DNA from: Dendrolimus kikuchii | Taxonomy: Eukaryota > Arthropoda > Insecta > Lepidoptera > Lasiocampidae | Length of the DNA: 64,000 nucleotides | Direction: 5' to 3' | Assembly (NCBI GenBank): GCA_019925095.2 | Contig: CM034412.1 | Coordinates: 13,988,001 to 14,052,000, forward strand | Shown here: piece after piece, positions 10,261-20,334 of the stretch | Layout of the letters: every line of letters starts with the position of its first letter | Position numbering within the stretch: the stretch's first letter is position 1 | Made by a program: the position numbers and the translations under genes | Notes under the pieces: generated by a model | Told to the model about the DNA's origin: nothing | Database searches by the model: none | Seen by the model: the letters and a program-made list of their open reading frames with translations, nothing else

Positions 10261-10513
10261 TCCGGGAACGGAGAAGTATACAATTTCCTCCGGCCGGGCG
10301 GCCTGTCTTAAGAGGCGACTTAACAACCCACAGCCAGGTGGTAGGGCATTTGCCCGACTGCATGGCTACCACCCCTGGTCTAAAGTATGTCCCTTAAGAG
10401 AGCAGCAGCGCATTTGTAGCAACTTTGCTGTTGCAAATGCCCATAGGCGATGGTAACCGCTTTCCATCAAGTGGGCCGTCTGCCTGTCTGCTGATCTCCT
10501 GCAATAAAAAAAA
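10261..10513 (+). mobile_element. S1 repeat with internal deletion
   Basis: It starts in the CCGGGAACGGAG head and ends CTCCTGCAATAAAAAAA. About 60 bp between TAAAGTATGT and CCCTTAAGAG are missing relative to the other copies. Confidence 0.8.
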
Positions 10514-10810
10514 TACATATATATACACACATATATACATATGACAATACAAACATAGATATACTTTTCGGAGAAGCATTGTTCTCGGTGACATCATCTT
10601 CAGTGGTGGCGAGTTTAGGGGGCATCATCAGGGTAAAATGAGAGCACAAAACACAATAGTCACGGTTCATACACTTTTAATTTAAATTTCAACATATATT
10701 TCGTCATGGTTAAGACCGAGCGGGTTCAGGGCACCGATCTTACTTTAACCTTTCCTTTTAAATTCTCAACGATCCAACTCGATCCGTTGCTATCGCACAA
10801 ATGTGTCGCA

Positions 10811-11690
10811 TTTTTTTTTTATTGGACTTGACTTTATGTTGTTGGTCCGAAGACCTTACAACTTTACCGGGGTCTTTGGGGCGAGTGCCTTCGCGAAGCG
10901 AAGGCGCTCGAGCGCGGGGGAGCAACTTGCTCGAGGGAGCTCCCTAAGGAGTTTTACCTCGGCTAGACTGTTGCCATGAGAGGGAAATGAATTTAATGAT
11001 GCCCACCATAGGGCGACACAAAGCACTAATTGAGAACGGGTGACGGGTAATATAAAGCCCGAGGGGAAGGATCCCGGCGGGCCGGGATCGGTGGTTCGCG
11101 GCGGCCTACGCTATCTTACTGCCGTTTCGCAACGTGTTATGGCTGGGAGAGAAGAAACGGCGAAAGAAACTTCCCAGCAACACGCCTAGTCTATCCTGTG
11201 GGGGGGAGCTATGTCTCCTAGCGTCCCTCGCGGGGACGTGGAGAGATCTTGATTGGCGGCGTCTGAGACGCCGCCGTCTGTGTCTGTCTGTCGGTGCCTG
11301 CCAGCCTACCGTCCTAACCGTGGGCGGACTGATCCGGGCCAGCCGTTTCGTAATAATGTCGACTCTGTCCGTCAGGACGTTACGCGGTCGTCGAACAAGA
11401 GCCTTTCGACGAGGCTTATAATCGGACGAGGACACGATGAGCGGATTTCGATGGTGCGGCGCGAGATCGAAATACTTACGCGAGAGCGACGTAATGTAGT
11501 TTTTGATGGAGGGAAGCTCCAGATCGCGGTGGAGGTCGACGTTACGCATATAGAGGGGAGCACCGACGGCTCTGCGCATGAATTTATTCTGCACGATTTG
11601 CAGTTTATCTAAGAGGGCAGGCTTGGCATGGCCGAATACCACACTCGCGTATGTCATGATCGGGAGGAAATGTGTTGCAAAACTCGCCCG
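10811..11690 (-). mobile_element. Jockey-like LINE, 5'-truncated 3' end
   Basis: The minus-strand frame (about 11687-11106) reads FLPIMTYASVVFGHA, LQIVQNKFMRRAVGAPLYMR, DLHRDLELPSI, then RRPRNVLTDR. This is the C-terminal region of Jockey-clade ORF2, where an (M)TYASVVFAHA block and a GAPWYVRN block are standard. A stop at the 5' edge (near 11685) marks truncation before the RT. A GC-rich 3' untranslated region follows, ending at AATAAAAAAAAAA (10811-10822), the poly-A tail typical of the clade. Coding is intact to the terminal stop, but the protein cannot function alone. Confidence 0.8.
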
Positions 11691-11989
11691 TCTCCCTTAA
11701 GTACAGATGGCGCCTCGACCCCACTCGAGGCACGTGCTCTGCTCTGATTGGTCGTTGGTCAGAGTACAATATTCATAACTTTTATTAGATTAAGAAGATT
11801 TTTACGTTATAAAAAGATTTAACAAATTAAATTAAATTAAGGTTTTTAAAAATAATTTAAATTTAAACAAATAATATTATGCATTATACATGCAAACAAC
11901 AATCAACCCGACTCATAGCTTCCTCCGACACACTTATATAATAGTTTTAGGAATTATACACAATAGAAAAGTAATGCTTCTGAATCTGA

Positions 11990-12130
11990 TTTTTAAAGCA
12001 TGGTAAGAATTAGCCTTGTGTTATAGGTATCTCATTCCAGAGACGCACTGCTTGGACGGTCAGCTTTATTTTAGAGAAATAATAAGCGCTCGTCTGCTTG
12101 AATCCTATGACGGGCCCGCCTCCATCCATT
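11990..12130 (-). pseudogene. LINE C-terminal remnant (CR1-like)
   Basis: On the minus strand a short frame reads AYYFSKIKLTVQAVRLWNEI followed by PITQG and a stop. The VQAVRLWN block is the same landmark as in the fragment at 9086-9420. The rest is too degraded to follow. Confidence 0.55.
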
Positions 12131-12411
12131 TTAATGACTAAACGTTTCAGTCTAGACTTCAGAGCTTGGGTTTAACCAAATATACGTATATTTAAGGACT
12201 TTTTCAAATTCAGTTTCTGCATTTTAATAGCAGAGCATTCTTCTAGATAACTTTCTAATCTGCACTCGTAAGGACTTTACAAAGTACTCTATGTAATTGT
12301 TTTTGGTAGAACTTTTAACGAGAAAGAAAGAAATAAAATATTTATTTCTTAAAGCGACACACACATAGCGAATTATAATAGAATATAAGTAGTAAATATA
12401 TACAAAAATAT

Positions 12412-12855
12412 TGTTAAGAGTTGCAGGACTCGAATTAAAATGCCGTTGGAATTATTATTGAGTTTATTAGAACTATATAAACGTGTATGACACAGGTACA
12501 AATATTACTGAACACAACCAGTCCAAACGTAATGCGCGATTCAATAACACGCGCAATGTCCGTCACTATATAGATTGTCGAATGTACACACGTCTTGCCT
12601 CGCTTGTGGTTATCGCTTGACTGCCTCACCCCTCTCTTGGGGCATTGCTTTACACTGTCCAAACATAATATGTCTACTCGACCGCGTGTACTGAATTTCC
12701 AAGAATCACACCTGGCTAATGACTACCATAAAGATTACAATACACAATGGGCTGTTTTTCTAATTATAAATTTTAAACACAAAGTAAACAAAAGAAGTTC
12801 AAATGCCGAAAGGTAATAAGCTACAGGTGTGAATTGGTCTTTGTCGGTCGTAACA
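12412..12855 (-). mobile_element. solo LTR, ATAT-target family, copy B
   Basis: The 444-bp unit is bounded by TGTTAAGAGTTGCAGG at the left and GTCGGTCGTAACA at the right, with ATAT at 12408-12411 and 12856-12859. In the sense (minus) direction a CATAAAGC-like box, a TCAGT-type initiator and AATAAA lie in LTR order. The second ATAT is immediately followed by copy C. Confidence 0.82.
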
Positions 12856-12859
12856 ATAT

Positions 12860-13355
12860 TGTTACGAGCTACAGGACTCGAATTAAAAAAATGCCGTTGG
12901 AACTACTATAGAATTTATTAGAACTGTACAAACACGTATAAAACTGGTACAAATATAACTGGACACAGCCAGTACAAAACTGCACGATTGAATAACATGC
13001 GCAAAGTCCGTCACTATATCGTTTCTCGAATATACGTCTTACTCGTATCGTAATCCTCGCTCGACTGCCCCACCCCTCCGTTCGGGCATTGTTTATACTA
13101 AACTGTATAATACCGACAAAGGGCCGCGTTCACTGAGTTAATCCGCACATCTGGCAAGCTTCGACGCAATGCAATAACAACAAGGATTAGTTCGACACTA
13201 AAGACTACCATAAAACAAGTACGATAACAATAGGATGTTTTTCTTAATTACAATTCTAAACACAAACTTTAACAAAAGAATTCCTAAATCCGGAAAGGCA
13301 ATAAACTGCGTTTTACGACAGCCAGGTGTGCGCATTTCTTTGTCGGTATGTAACA
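12860..13355 (-). mobile_element. solo LTR, ATAT-target family, copy C
   Basis: Starts TGTTACGAGCTACAGG and ends GGTATGTAACA, followed by ATAT (13356-13359). It abuts copy B with a single shared ATAT, so one LTR entered the target duplication of the other. Confidence 0.82.
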
Positions 13356-13429
13356 ATATAATCACACTAAATATATACAATTTATTTAAACCTAATACCG
13401 ATTTATATTTATAGATATATATACATATT

Positions 13430-13672
13430 AACAAAGCTGTATTAATTTAGCTTCGTTGCCTCAACGTAATGAATGTATACATTCACGTTGTGCCACATCA
13501 CTCAAAATTTTCCGTCCTTACTTAACCTACAAATTAAGAAATATTGAGTGGTAGATGTTATTACTTTAGATTGTAGATTTTTCAAGTTTACAGTTGAACT
13601 TTTCAAGCAATCTGGCAGGCGGTTCATCTCATGGACATCTGCAACATCAAGGAACTGTAGCAATCGGGTAGA
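13430..13672 (-). repeat. repeat X
   Basis: The inverse of 30252-30486: shared blocks include GCTTCGTTGCCTCAA, CCTACAAATTAAG, CTTTTCAAGCAATCTGGCAG and CATGGACATCTGCAACATCA. The last block resembles the tail of S1 and of the LINE fragment at 33271. It may be an old member of the same tail-sharing group. Confidence 0.65.
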
Positions 13673-13687
13673 GCTTAAGAAATACTT

Positions 13688-13923
13688 AATAAAACTACGT
13701 TTTAACGGTTTTAAGCGCGGTAATTTATTAGATTTTTGTTATTCCGACGTTTCGGCCACTTTTCAGTGGCCGTGATCACGGCCACTGAAAAGTGGACAAC
13801 ATGAACAAGTTGGCGGTAGGCTAAATAAAACTTTAACAACACTGAAATCTGGCCGAAACGTCAGAATTACAATAATTTAATAAATTACCGCGCTTAAAAC
13901 CGTTAAAAGGTAGTTTTATTATG
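13688..13923. mobile_element. foldback MITE, family M
   Basis: Long inverted arms run from AATAAAACTACGTTTTAACG to a diverged complement near 13920. The centre carries GGCCACTTTTCAGTGGCC and its partner GGCCACTGAAAAGTGG. No coding capacity. The neighbouring copy at 21171 has cleaner ends. Confidence 0.72.
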
Positions 13924-14326
13924 AAATACTTTCAATTTTCCTTTATGTTTACGATTTGGAGCTATTTTTGAAATGAAACTTCTTTAGAATCGTTGTGATT
14001 TGAAATTCGATGAAACAAAAAAGCGACACTAAAAAGAGATAAACACATAAATCTATAGGACCAAACCTGCGAGAGAAAGAGATAGAATACATTATATTTA
14101 TTAATTTAAACAATGCTCGTACAGATAGAATTGGAAATATTTTGAAATTTTTCGGTAATACTTCAAATTTCGTGTTTTAAAGCTTAAATATATTATAACG
14201 ATATAATATATGAAATGTGACGTCACGAAATTTAGAATCCCTCCCACCCCTTGTCACAGTTTGTTCCACTTCCACAACGTGTGAACTTCACACAGACACA
14301 TTTTTTTTAAATATACTTATAGCACT
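13924..14326. other. unassigned AT-rich stretch
   Basis: No gene. A GTGACGTCACGAAATTTAG motif near 14218 recurs near 60226 and belongs to a small unidentified repeat. Confidence 0.4.
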
Positions 14327-14579
14327 ATCCGTGCAGGAAACGAGAAAGAATACAATTTCCTGCGGCCAGGCGGCCTGTCGTAAGAGGCGACAAAACAACT
14401 CACAGCCAGGTGGTAGGGTATTTGCTCGACTGGATGGCGACCACACCTGGTTTAGAGTATGCCGCTATAACAACCTTGTGTTGTGTTCCGGCATTAGTGA
14501 CCAGATTGGAGTCTCCCCTTAAGAGAGCAGCAGCGCCTTTGTAACCGCTTTCCATCAAGTGGGCCGTCAGCCTGTCTGG
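14327..14579 (+). mobile_element. S1 repeat whose 3' end is replaced by the R1-clade LINE
   Basis: It starts at ATCCGTGCAGGAAACG and matches S1 through GGGCCGTCAGCCTGTCTG, with an internal gap of about 40 bp, then switches abruptly to the LINE 3' untranslated sequence. The expected S1 end (CTCCTGCAATAAA) is absent here. The A-rich GAATAAATAA just beyond the LINE 5' side (20434) might be its remnant, but this is weak. Confidence 0.75.
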
Positions 14580-14766
14580 CCTCTTCCTATGCCGGAGGAC
14601 GTATCCCCCGGCTACTGCTGAGTCTATTCCATGCGTGGGGCGGTCTGTAACGCGCCCCACGGGAAGAGAGATGAGCGCGCGCGGAACACTCGCGCTCTCA
14701 TCTCGACGGCATGTGCGGGTGAGTGAGAACCCCTATACCCCTAGGGGCCTCACCCGCGCCGCCCGC
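14580..14766 (-). promoter_or_regulatory. 3' untranslated region with GC-rich hairpins
   Basis: Three inverted repeats lie between the ORF2 stop and the S1 junction: a perfect 9-bp stem (CGTGGGGCG, 14634-14642, with its complement at 14653-14661), a GAGATGAG-CGCG stem with one small bulge (about 14668-14704), and GCGGGTGAG / CTCACCCGC (about 14714-14757). In related R1-clade LINEs the RT recognises 3' UTR structure, so these are candidate recognition elements; the role here is inferred. Confidence 0.65.
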
Positions 14767-17700
14767 TTACGGCGGCCGAAGATCACTATCCGACCTCCGG
14801 CGTCGGCGCGTCCTCCTTTGGCGGGAGCGGAGCAGGGAATTACGCTCACGCTCCCGTTCCGCCTCCTCCTTCGCAAACATAACTTGCTCGCAGAAGGAGG
14901 AGACGGCGTCCCATCCGGTGGAGCTCCCGACCATGGTGCGTACCACGGCCGGGAGCGAGGTGTCAAATCCGGTATGGGCGACGAGTTCCCGGCGCTGCTC
15001 CGTCCAGGCTGGACATTCCTGGAGTGTGTGCAGCGCCGTGTCCTCGTCGCCCGAGTCACAATGATGGCACCCTGACGTGGCCTCGCGGCCGAGGCGACAC
15101 AGGTACCTTCCGAAGCAACCATGCCCCGTCAGGACCTGCGTCAGCCTGAACGTCAGGGTGCCGTGACTTCGTCCAATCCATTCTTGCAGGACGGGCCTCA
15201 CCGCCTCAATGGTGGCAGGGCCCGCGCTGGGGCGTCTTAGGCGATCTTCCCAGACCCCCACGGCTACCTGGCGGAGCTCCGACCGGCACGCCTCGATCTC
15301 GCGAGGCGCGGGTCTGGTGCCCCTGGCCAGGGCCTCTTTGCGCCACACATACAGTGATGCCAGGACCCTGGCTTCCAGGTCCCATGGGGGGGATCCGGCG
15401 AGTAGCGAGGCCACTTCGAAGGACACCGTACGGTATCCTCTTATTGCTCTGACGGCCAATATGCGTTGCGCTTGACGCAACAGCGCCGCGTTTTTGGCCG
15501 TCAGGCGGTCCGACCACACTGGGGCCCCGTAAAGGGCCATCGAACGTACGATGCCTTCGAAGAGTTTTCGGCACGTGGCGTTAGGCCCCCCGACGTTGGG
15601 GAGCAGGCGCGAGAGTGCACCGGCTGCCCCCTTGAGTCTGGGGAACAGCTGCCGAAAGTGTGCCGAAAAATCCCACCGGCCATCGAGGACCAATCCCAGG
15701 TATTTCATGGTCTCCCCGATGCCGATGCGGATGCCTCCTACTACGATGCTACTGCCTGGAGGTGGGCGATTACGAGGACCGTGAAACATCACGGCCTCGG
15801 TCTTCTGTAACGCCACCTCCAGACCAAGACGCCGGATCCTGCCTACTATTGTCGAAACCCCAGCCGTGCCTAGAAGGCACGCCTGCCGATGGGTCCTCCC
15901 GCGCGCGGCGATCAGCGTATCGTCTGCATAACATACGATGCTGACGCCCGGGAGGACCCGACACCTCAGAGTCCAGTCGTATGCGATGTTCCACAGGAGG
16001 GGACCTAGAACCGACCCCTGTGGAACACCGCATACCATGGCTCGCCGATTCCAACCCTCGTGGACTGGGTAGATGACGGCTCTGCTATTTAAGTATGCCC
16101 CGACTATACGGCGGAGGTAGGTCGGCACCCCGAAATACCGGAGTGCCTCCATAATGCAAGGCCAGGGCAAGGAATTAAAGGCGTTGGCGATGTCAAGAGA
16201 CACCGCCAATAATACCTCGCCCCGGGAAACTGCTTCCTCCGCCAGGCCTCTCAAGCGCATGATCGCGTCAATCGTGGAACGCCCCGGGCGGAAACCGAAC
16301 TGGTTGTCCGCCAGGTCCGGCCCCGTCGTCGATAGGTGCTGGACGAGGCGGTCGACGATGATACGCTCAAAAAGCTTTCCAACCTCGTCCAGCAGCACAA
16401 TGGGCCGGTAGGCGGACGGCGAGTCCGCAGGGCGCCCCTCCTTTCGCAGCAGGACCAGCTTTCCTGTCTTCCACCGTTGTGGAAACTGGCCCTGCTCTAA
16501 GCATGCGCCGAAAAGCCTCATCAGTCGGGGCTCCAGGGCGTCGTAGGACAGAACCCACGCACGCCCTGGTATGCCGTCAAGGCCGGGGGCAGCGTTCTTG
16601 GCCTTTAGCCGTAGCATAGCCACCCCCAGCTCTACCCGGTCCACGGTGGGCACTGGGTCTCTATCCGCGCTGGGCTCCGCCTCTGGCGGTGCCATAGCAG
16701 GAGGCATGTGCTCAGCCCGTGAAGGGAACAGAGCGCCAACAACGTCGTGAACTACGTCCCTGGGGAGAGACTCGGTTAGTGGGGGCGCCCAGGCACGGAG
16801 TTTGTTCCGTGCCATCTTGAAAGGGCGCCCCCAAGGGTCCTGGTTTAAACTATCCAGGAGCTCCCCCCAGGCGACGTTCTTTGCGTTTCGGATTTCAATC
16901 CTTAGTGTTCTTCTAGCGCTTCTGTACCCCTCGTACAGCTGAGCCTCCACGGTCGCTGCGTCCGCTGCACGACGACGCCGTCTTCTGTGGCGGGTGTACT
17001 GGCGGCGCGCGCTATTGCACGCGCGCCTTAGCCCCTCCAGTACGGGATTCCACCAGTACACCTTTTGGAAGGGCTGGAATCGACCCCTCCTCGGCATCGC
17101 CGCGTCACATACGCCAGTGACGAGCGACCGTAGGTTTTCTGCCTCCTGCTCTACATTTACATCGGGAGGGTTCACCTCGGACCCTGATGCCCAAGTGGCG
17201 ACGATCAGGGCCTCCCTGAACACCTCCCGATTCAACTTTTGCAATGCCCAGCGCGGGCAGTCACCTACCGGGGACTCTCGGGACGGCGGATCCGGATTTC
17301 GGGCGGAGACGCTAAACCGTATATAACGGTGATCGGAGAGCGTCTCCACCCCCGTGACGACCCTCCAGTCCCGCACACGGCGCGCCAGTTCAGGGCTGGC
17401 AAATGTGACGTCTACTATTGAGCCGCCCTGCTGGCGCACACACGTATGTACGGAGCCCCGGTTAAGGACTACGAGACCCTTTTCGATGGCCCATTCTTCC
17501 AGTGCCTCACCACGCGCGCACGTATTCGGGGATCCCCAAGAGACAGATTTAGCGTTAAAATCCCCGAGCACGAGCACGGGGCGAGGCCGGCTGCGAGCCA
17601 CCACTGTGCCCACTTCCTCGATCCATCCCTCGAAATCGGCGAGCCTTCTATTCGGGGAGAAGTAGCCACCGACGACCACTATCTCCCCGATCGTTGCCGC

Positions 17701-17931
17701 CACGTAACCCCGTCCCCTTACCACACCGGCTAGGGGAGGGCATGCGGCGGCGGTCCGGACAATAATGGCCACCAAGCCATCTAGGTCCCCCGCCCAGTCA
17801 GAACGCGGGGGGACGTAATACGGCTCGGCGACCACTGCGAGCTGAATTCCCCACTGCGCCATGCTCTGCACTAATAGGTCTTGTGCAGTGGCGCAGTGGT
17901 TTAGGTTTCCCTGGACCACTAGGATAGCCAT
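14767..17931 (-). CDS. ORF2: endonuclease-reverse transcriptase of R1-clade LINE
   Basis: The uninterrupted 1054-residue protein nicks target DNA and copies its RNA there. Residues 1-208 form the AP-like endonuclease with NLNHC (9-13), AEPY (35-38), LGDFNAKSVSWGS (122-134), DVTF (174-177) and SDHR (199-202). The RT covers about 430-760: DIANAF with Asp580, GVPQGSVLGP (635-644), and catalytic YADD (668-671), followed by YLGLVLDG (744-751). A C-terminal C-x2-C-x9-H-x4-C finger lies at 955-973, the clade hallmark, and the tail is arginine-rich. The ATG at 17929-17931 lies 15 bases beyond the last base of ORF1's first stop codon, in the same frame. All catalytic residues I can check are present, so the protein may be competent. 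Confidence 0.93.
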   Translation of the reverse strand: MAILVVQGNLNHCATAQDLLVQSMAQWGIQLAVVAEPYYVPPRSDWAGDLDGLVAIIVRTAAACPPLAGVVRGRGYVAATIGEIVVVGGYFSPNRRLADFEGWIEEVGTVVARSRPRPVLVLGDFNAKSVSWGSPNTCARGEALEEWAIEKGLVVLNRGSVHTCVRQQGGSIVDVTFASPELARRVRDWRVVTGVETLSDHRYIRFSVSARNPDPPSRESPVGDCPRWALQKLNREVFREALIVATWASGSEVNPPDVNVEQEAENLRSLVTGVCDAAMPRRGRFQPFQKVYWWNPVLEGLRRACNSARRQYTRHRRRRRRAADAATVEAQLYEGYRSARRTLRIEIRNAKNVAWGELLDSLNQDPWGRPFKMARNKLRAWAPPLTESLPRDVVHDVVGALFPSRAEHMPPAMAPPEAEPSADRDPVPTVDRVELGVAMLRLKAKNAAPGLDGIPGRAWVLSYDALEPRLMRLFGACLEQGQFPQRWKTGKLVLLRKEGRPADSPSAYRPIVLLDEVGKLFERIIVDRLVQHLSTTGPDLADNQFGFRPGRSTIDAIMRLRGLAEEAVSRGEVLLAVSLDIANAFNSLPWPCIMEALRYFGVPTYLRRIVGAYLNSRAVIYPVHEGWNRRAMVCGVPQGSVLGPLLWNIAYDWTLRCRVLPGVSIVCYADDTLIAARGRTHRQACLLGTAGVSTIVGRIRRLGLEVALQKTEAVMFHGPRNRPPPGSSIVVGGIRIGIGETMKYLGLVLDGRWDFSAHFRQLFPRLKGAAGALSRLLPNVGGPNATCRKLFEGIVRSMALYGAPVWSDRLTAKNAALLRQAQRILAVRAIRGYRTVSFEVASLLAGSPPWDLEARVLASLYVWRKEALARGTRPAPREIEACRSELRQVAVGVWEDRLRRPSAGPATIEAVRPVLQEWIGRSHGTLTFRLTQVLTGHGCFGRYLCRLGREATSGCHHCDSGDEDTALHTLQECPAWTEQRRELVAHTGFDTSLPAVVRTMVGSSTGWDAVSSFCEQVMFAKEEAERERERNSLLRSRQRRTRRRRRSDSDLRPP

Positions 17932-17949
17932 TGGAGAAATTTACTATTA
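17929..17949 (-). promoter_or_regulatory. ORF1/ORF2 junction with three consecutive stops
   Basis: The minus strand reads TAA TAG TAA ATT TCT CCA ATG. ORF1 and ORF2 share a frame, so ORF2 must be translated by reinitiation or another route past three stops. Some R1-clade relatives use a stop-start overlap for translational coupling; this arrangement is different. Confidence 0.8.
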
Positions 17950-20334
17950 TTCCTCCATCCTAGTGGTCCCGGGCTCCACCATCGGCAACGGCGGCGGCGG
18001 CGGCGCATTCCTTTTGGAGGGGCGCTGCAGCAACGGCGATTGTGCAGATGGTGGCGGCAAGGATATGGCATTTGCCGCAGCAGTGGGACCTTTCTGTTTG
18101 TTCTTCTTCTTTTTTTTCTTTTTCCTCTGCCCTTTTTTACTCGGCTGCTGCAACTTGTCGGTGTCCTGTTTCTTAGCAGAAGTTTTATTGGTGGGGGGGC
18201 CCACGCTTTTACACGCGGCCGGCGCTCCCCTGCACATCCAGTGCCCCGCCGCCCGGCCCGCCGCACTGCAGATGCTGCAATGCGGCGTGTTTTGGCATGT
18301 AGCCGCAGGGTGACCAGGCTGACTGCAACGGTAGCAGTCTTTGCTGCGATCAACAGGGGAGGAGCAGGTGCAGGCTACGTGTCCTGCCACAAGGCAGCGC
18401 CAGCACCTCTCAGATCGGCTCGGCAGAACTTTGACATCCGCCGAGGCCCACCCCACCATCACTCTTCGACGGTCCTTCAGTTTGATGGCCGCCGCCACTG
18501 GGCAGGCCAGGATAGTATATCCAAGCCTGTCCGGGCCCAGACGTATGGCGCTGGAGTTAATGCGCCCGGCGGTAACGTCTGTGACCCGGGCGACGGCGGC
18601 CACGACCTCCTCAACGTTAGTGCAGTCGTCCAGACCCGAGATGCGCACGTTAAGACACCTCTCGGGCCTGGACACCTTCACTTCCTCTTCCGGCAGAACT
18701 GTCCGGAGTCGCGCGGCGAGGGCATCAGCTTTCTCCCCACTGTCTTTTCCAGGGAGGAGAAGCATACGAGCCCCCGTCCGCGCGGTCTTCAGTTTCACCC
18801 CGGCGATGCCAAGGTCGCCGAGCTTGATATTGGCTTTAGCCTTTTGCATTACATCCGCGTAGCTGGTGCCCTTTTCCACGGCCGCGGGTAATAAGGTGAG
18901 AATCACCGCGGTCGTATTGGGCACCCGCATACGCGGACCCTTTTTTACCTGAGGCACCGGCGGCCTTGGCCTCGCCTTGGGTTGGGAAGATCTTCCTGTT
19001 TCAGGTTGGGTCGGTGGCTTCTTCTTTTTGGGCTTCCGAGCCACCACCGACCAACCTTCTTCCAATGTTTGGGACGGTCCTGAAGTCACCGCTCTAGCTT
19101 CAACTTCTCTTGGGGTTTGAGGAGTATTCGGCCCCGTCGAATTCGCCTGTCCTGCACCTCTCCTCCGTTTAGGAGTAGGCAACGGAGGAAACTCCTTGGG
19201 AGCGCGGCCAGCCTCTCTTCTTTCAGAGATCGCGGACGGCTGTGTGTTCGCCTGTCGGGTGTCTGCTGCCAGCGGCGGGCGAACTCGCGTCTCTGGAAGG
19301 AGACGGTCGTTTAGAGCAGCGAGCTTCGCGTCCATCATAGCCCCTAATGAGAGGGTTAGATGGCGCAGAAGCTCCTCTTCATCTTTAAACCGCCTTCCCA
19401 AAGCAGTTGGTGGCGGTGGCGGCGGCGGAGGAGGTGGAGTCGGTTGTTGCCGCTTCCTCGGCTGGGGAACGAGAGTGGGCCGGACTCGGGTAATTTCAGC
19501 CCGGAGGCTGGCCATTTCCGCCCTCATGGCCTTCACTTCGGCTTCAAGGCGCCGGTTGGCCGCCTCAAGCCGTCGAACTTCCTCTGACTCGGTGCGATTT
19601 CGAAGTACTTCGAATGCGTCGCTGATGATCGCGACCGAGTCATTGAGGGATTTGACAAAAGTGCCCTTCAATCCTTTCGGAACCTTTGCGACGTGTCGAA
19701 TGACACCTAGGGCATTCTTCACGTCGGTTTCGACGGCTTGAGACGTTCTGGCTCCGGTCTCGTCAGGTCCGGGATACGAACGGCCGAGGAGCTCCGGGGC
19801 ACGTCGAGCGATACGCACCTCTTCGGCAGCTCAAACCAGCTCGACGGTGCTCTCCTCATGGTCTTGTTCAAGAACCCGGCGGCCGGTCTGGGCAACGGCC
19901 TCTCTGGCTCGAGCCAAACTGGCGGTCTCCTCCGTGGCTCCCGTGAAGGGTGGGGACACCCTACGGGAAGTTTTGGAGGCCACTGTCTCCTCATCACTGG
20001 AGACCAACGAAACCTTTTGGGGGCCCCGATATGGAGCAGGCCTCCTCCGCTTCTTCTGGAGGCGCCAGCTCGACGGGTGTGAGGGCCCGGCTTCCGGCTC
20101 TGTGCGTATGCCGGGTCCCGATTCGGAGCGTGAGCGCGTCGGAGATCGCGAGCGCGATCTGGATTTCGACCTGGAGCGGGACCGAATGGAGAACATCGAG
20201 AGGTTACTGTCGGATGACTCTGCGACAGCTCCACTCAAGGCCCCGCTTAGGTTGCCGCTTTTGGCGCCACTTGCAGCAGAAGTGCGGCCGCTCATTCTGC
20301 TGCTACTGCGCGTAAATGTAACTTCGCCACCCAT
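17947..20334 (-). pseudogene. ORF1: gag-like RNA-binding protein of R1-clade LINE, one in-frame TGA
   Basis: About 795 codons run from the ATG at 20332-20334 to TAA at 17947-17949. A TGA at 19831-19833 is the only break, and the frame is the same on both sides, so it looks like a single substitution. The order is: an N-terminal Arg-Ser repeat region (about residues 45-75); a predicted coiled-coil rich in Leu, Glu and Ala (about 242-284); a polyproline run (about 300-310); a basic linker; CCHC knuckles CWRCLVAGHVACTC (644-657) and CYRCSQPGHPAATC (667-680); a third irregular Cys-His cluster (686-701); and a lysine-rich tail. ORF1 packages the element RNA. Readthrough is conceivable but not indicated. 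Confidence 0.85.

Noticed and set aside
18040..18891. Plus-strand frames of up to 283 codons opposite ORF1 and ORF2
   Set aside because: They are antisense shadows in GC-rich coding sequence; the minus strand has the domains.
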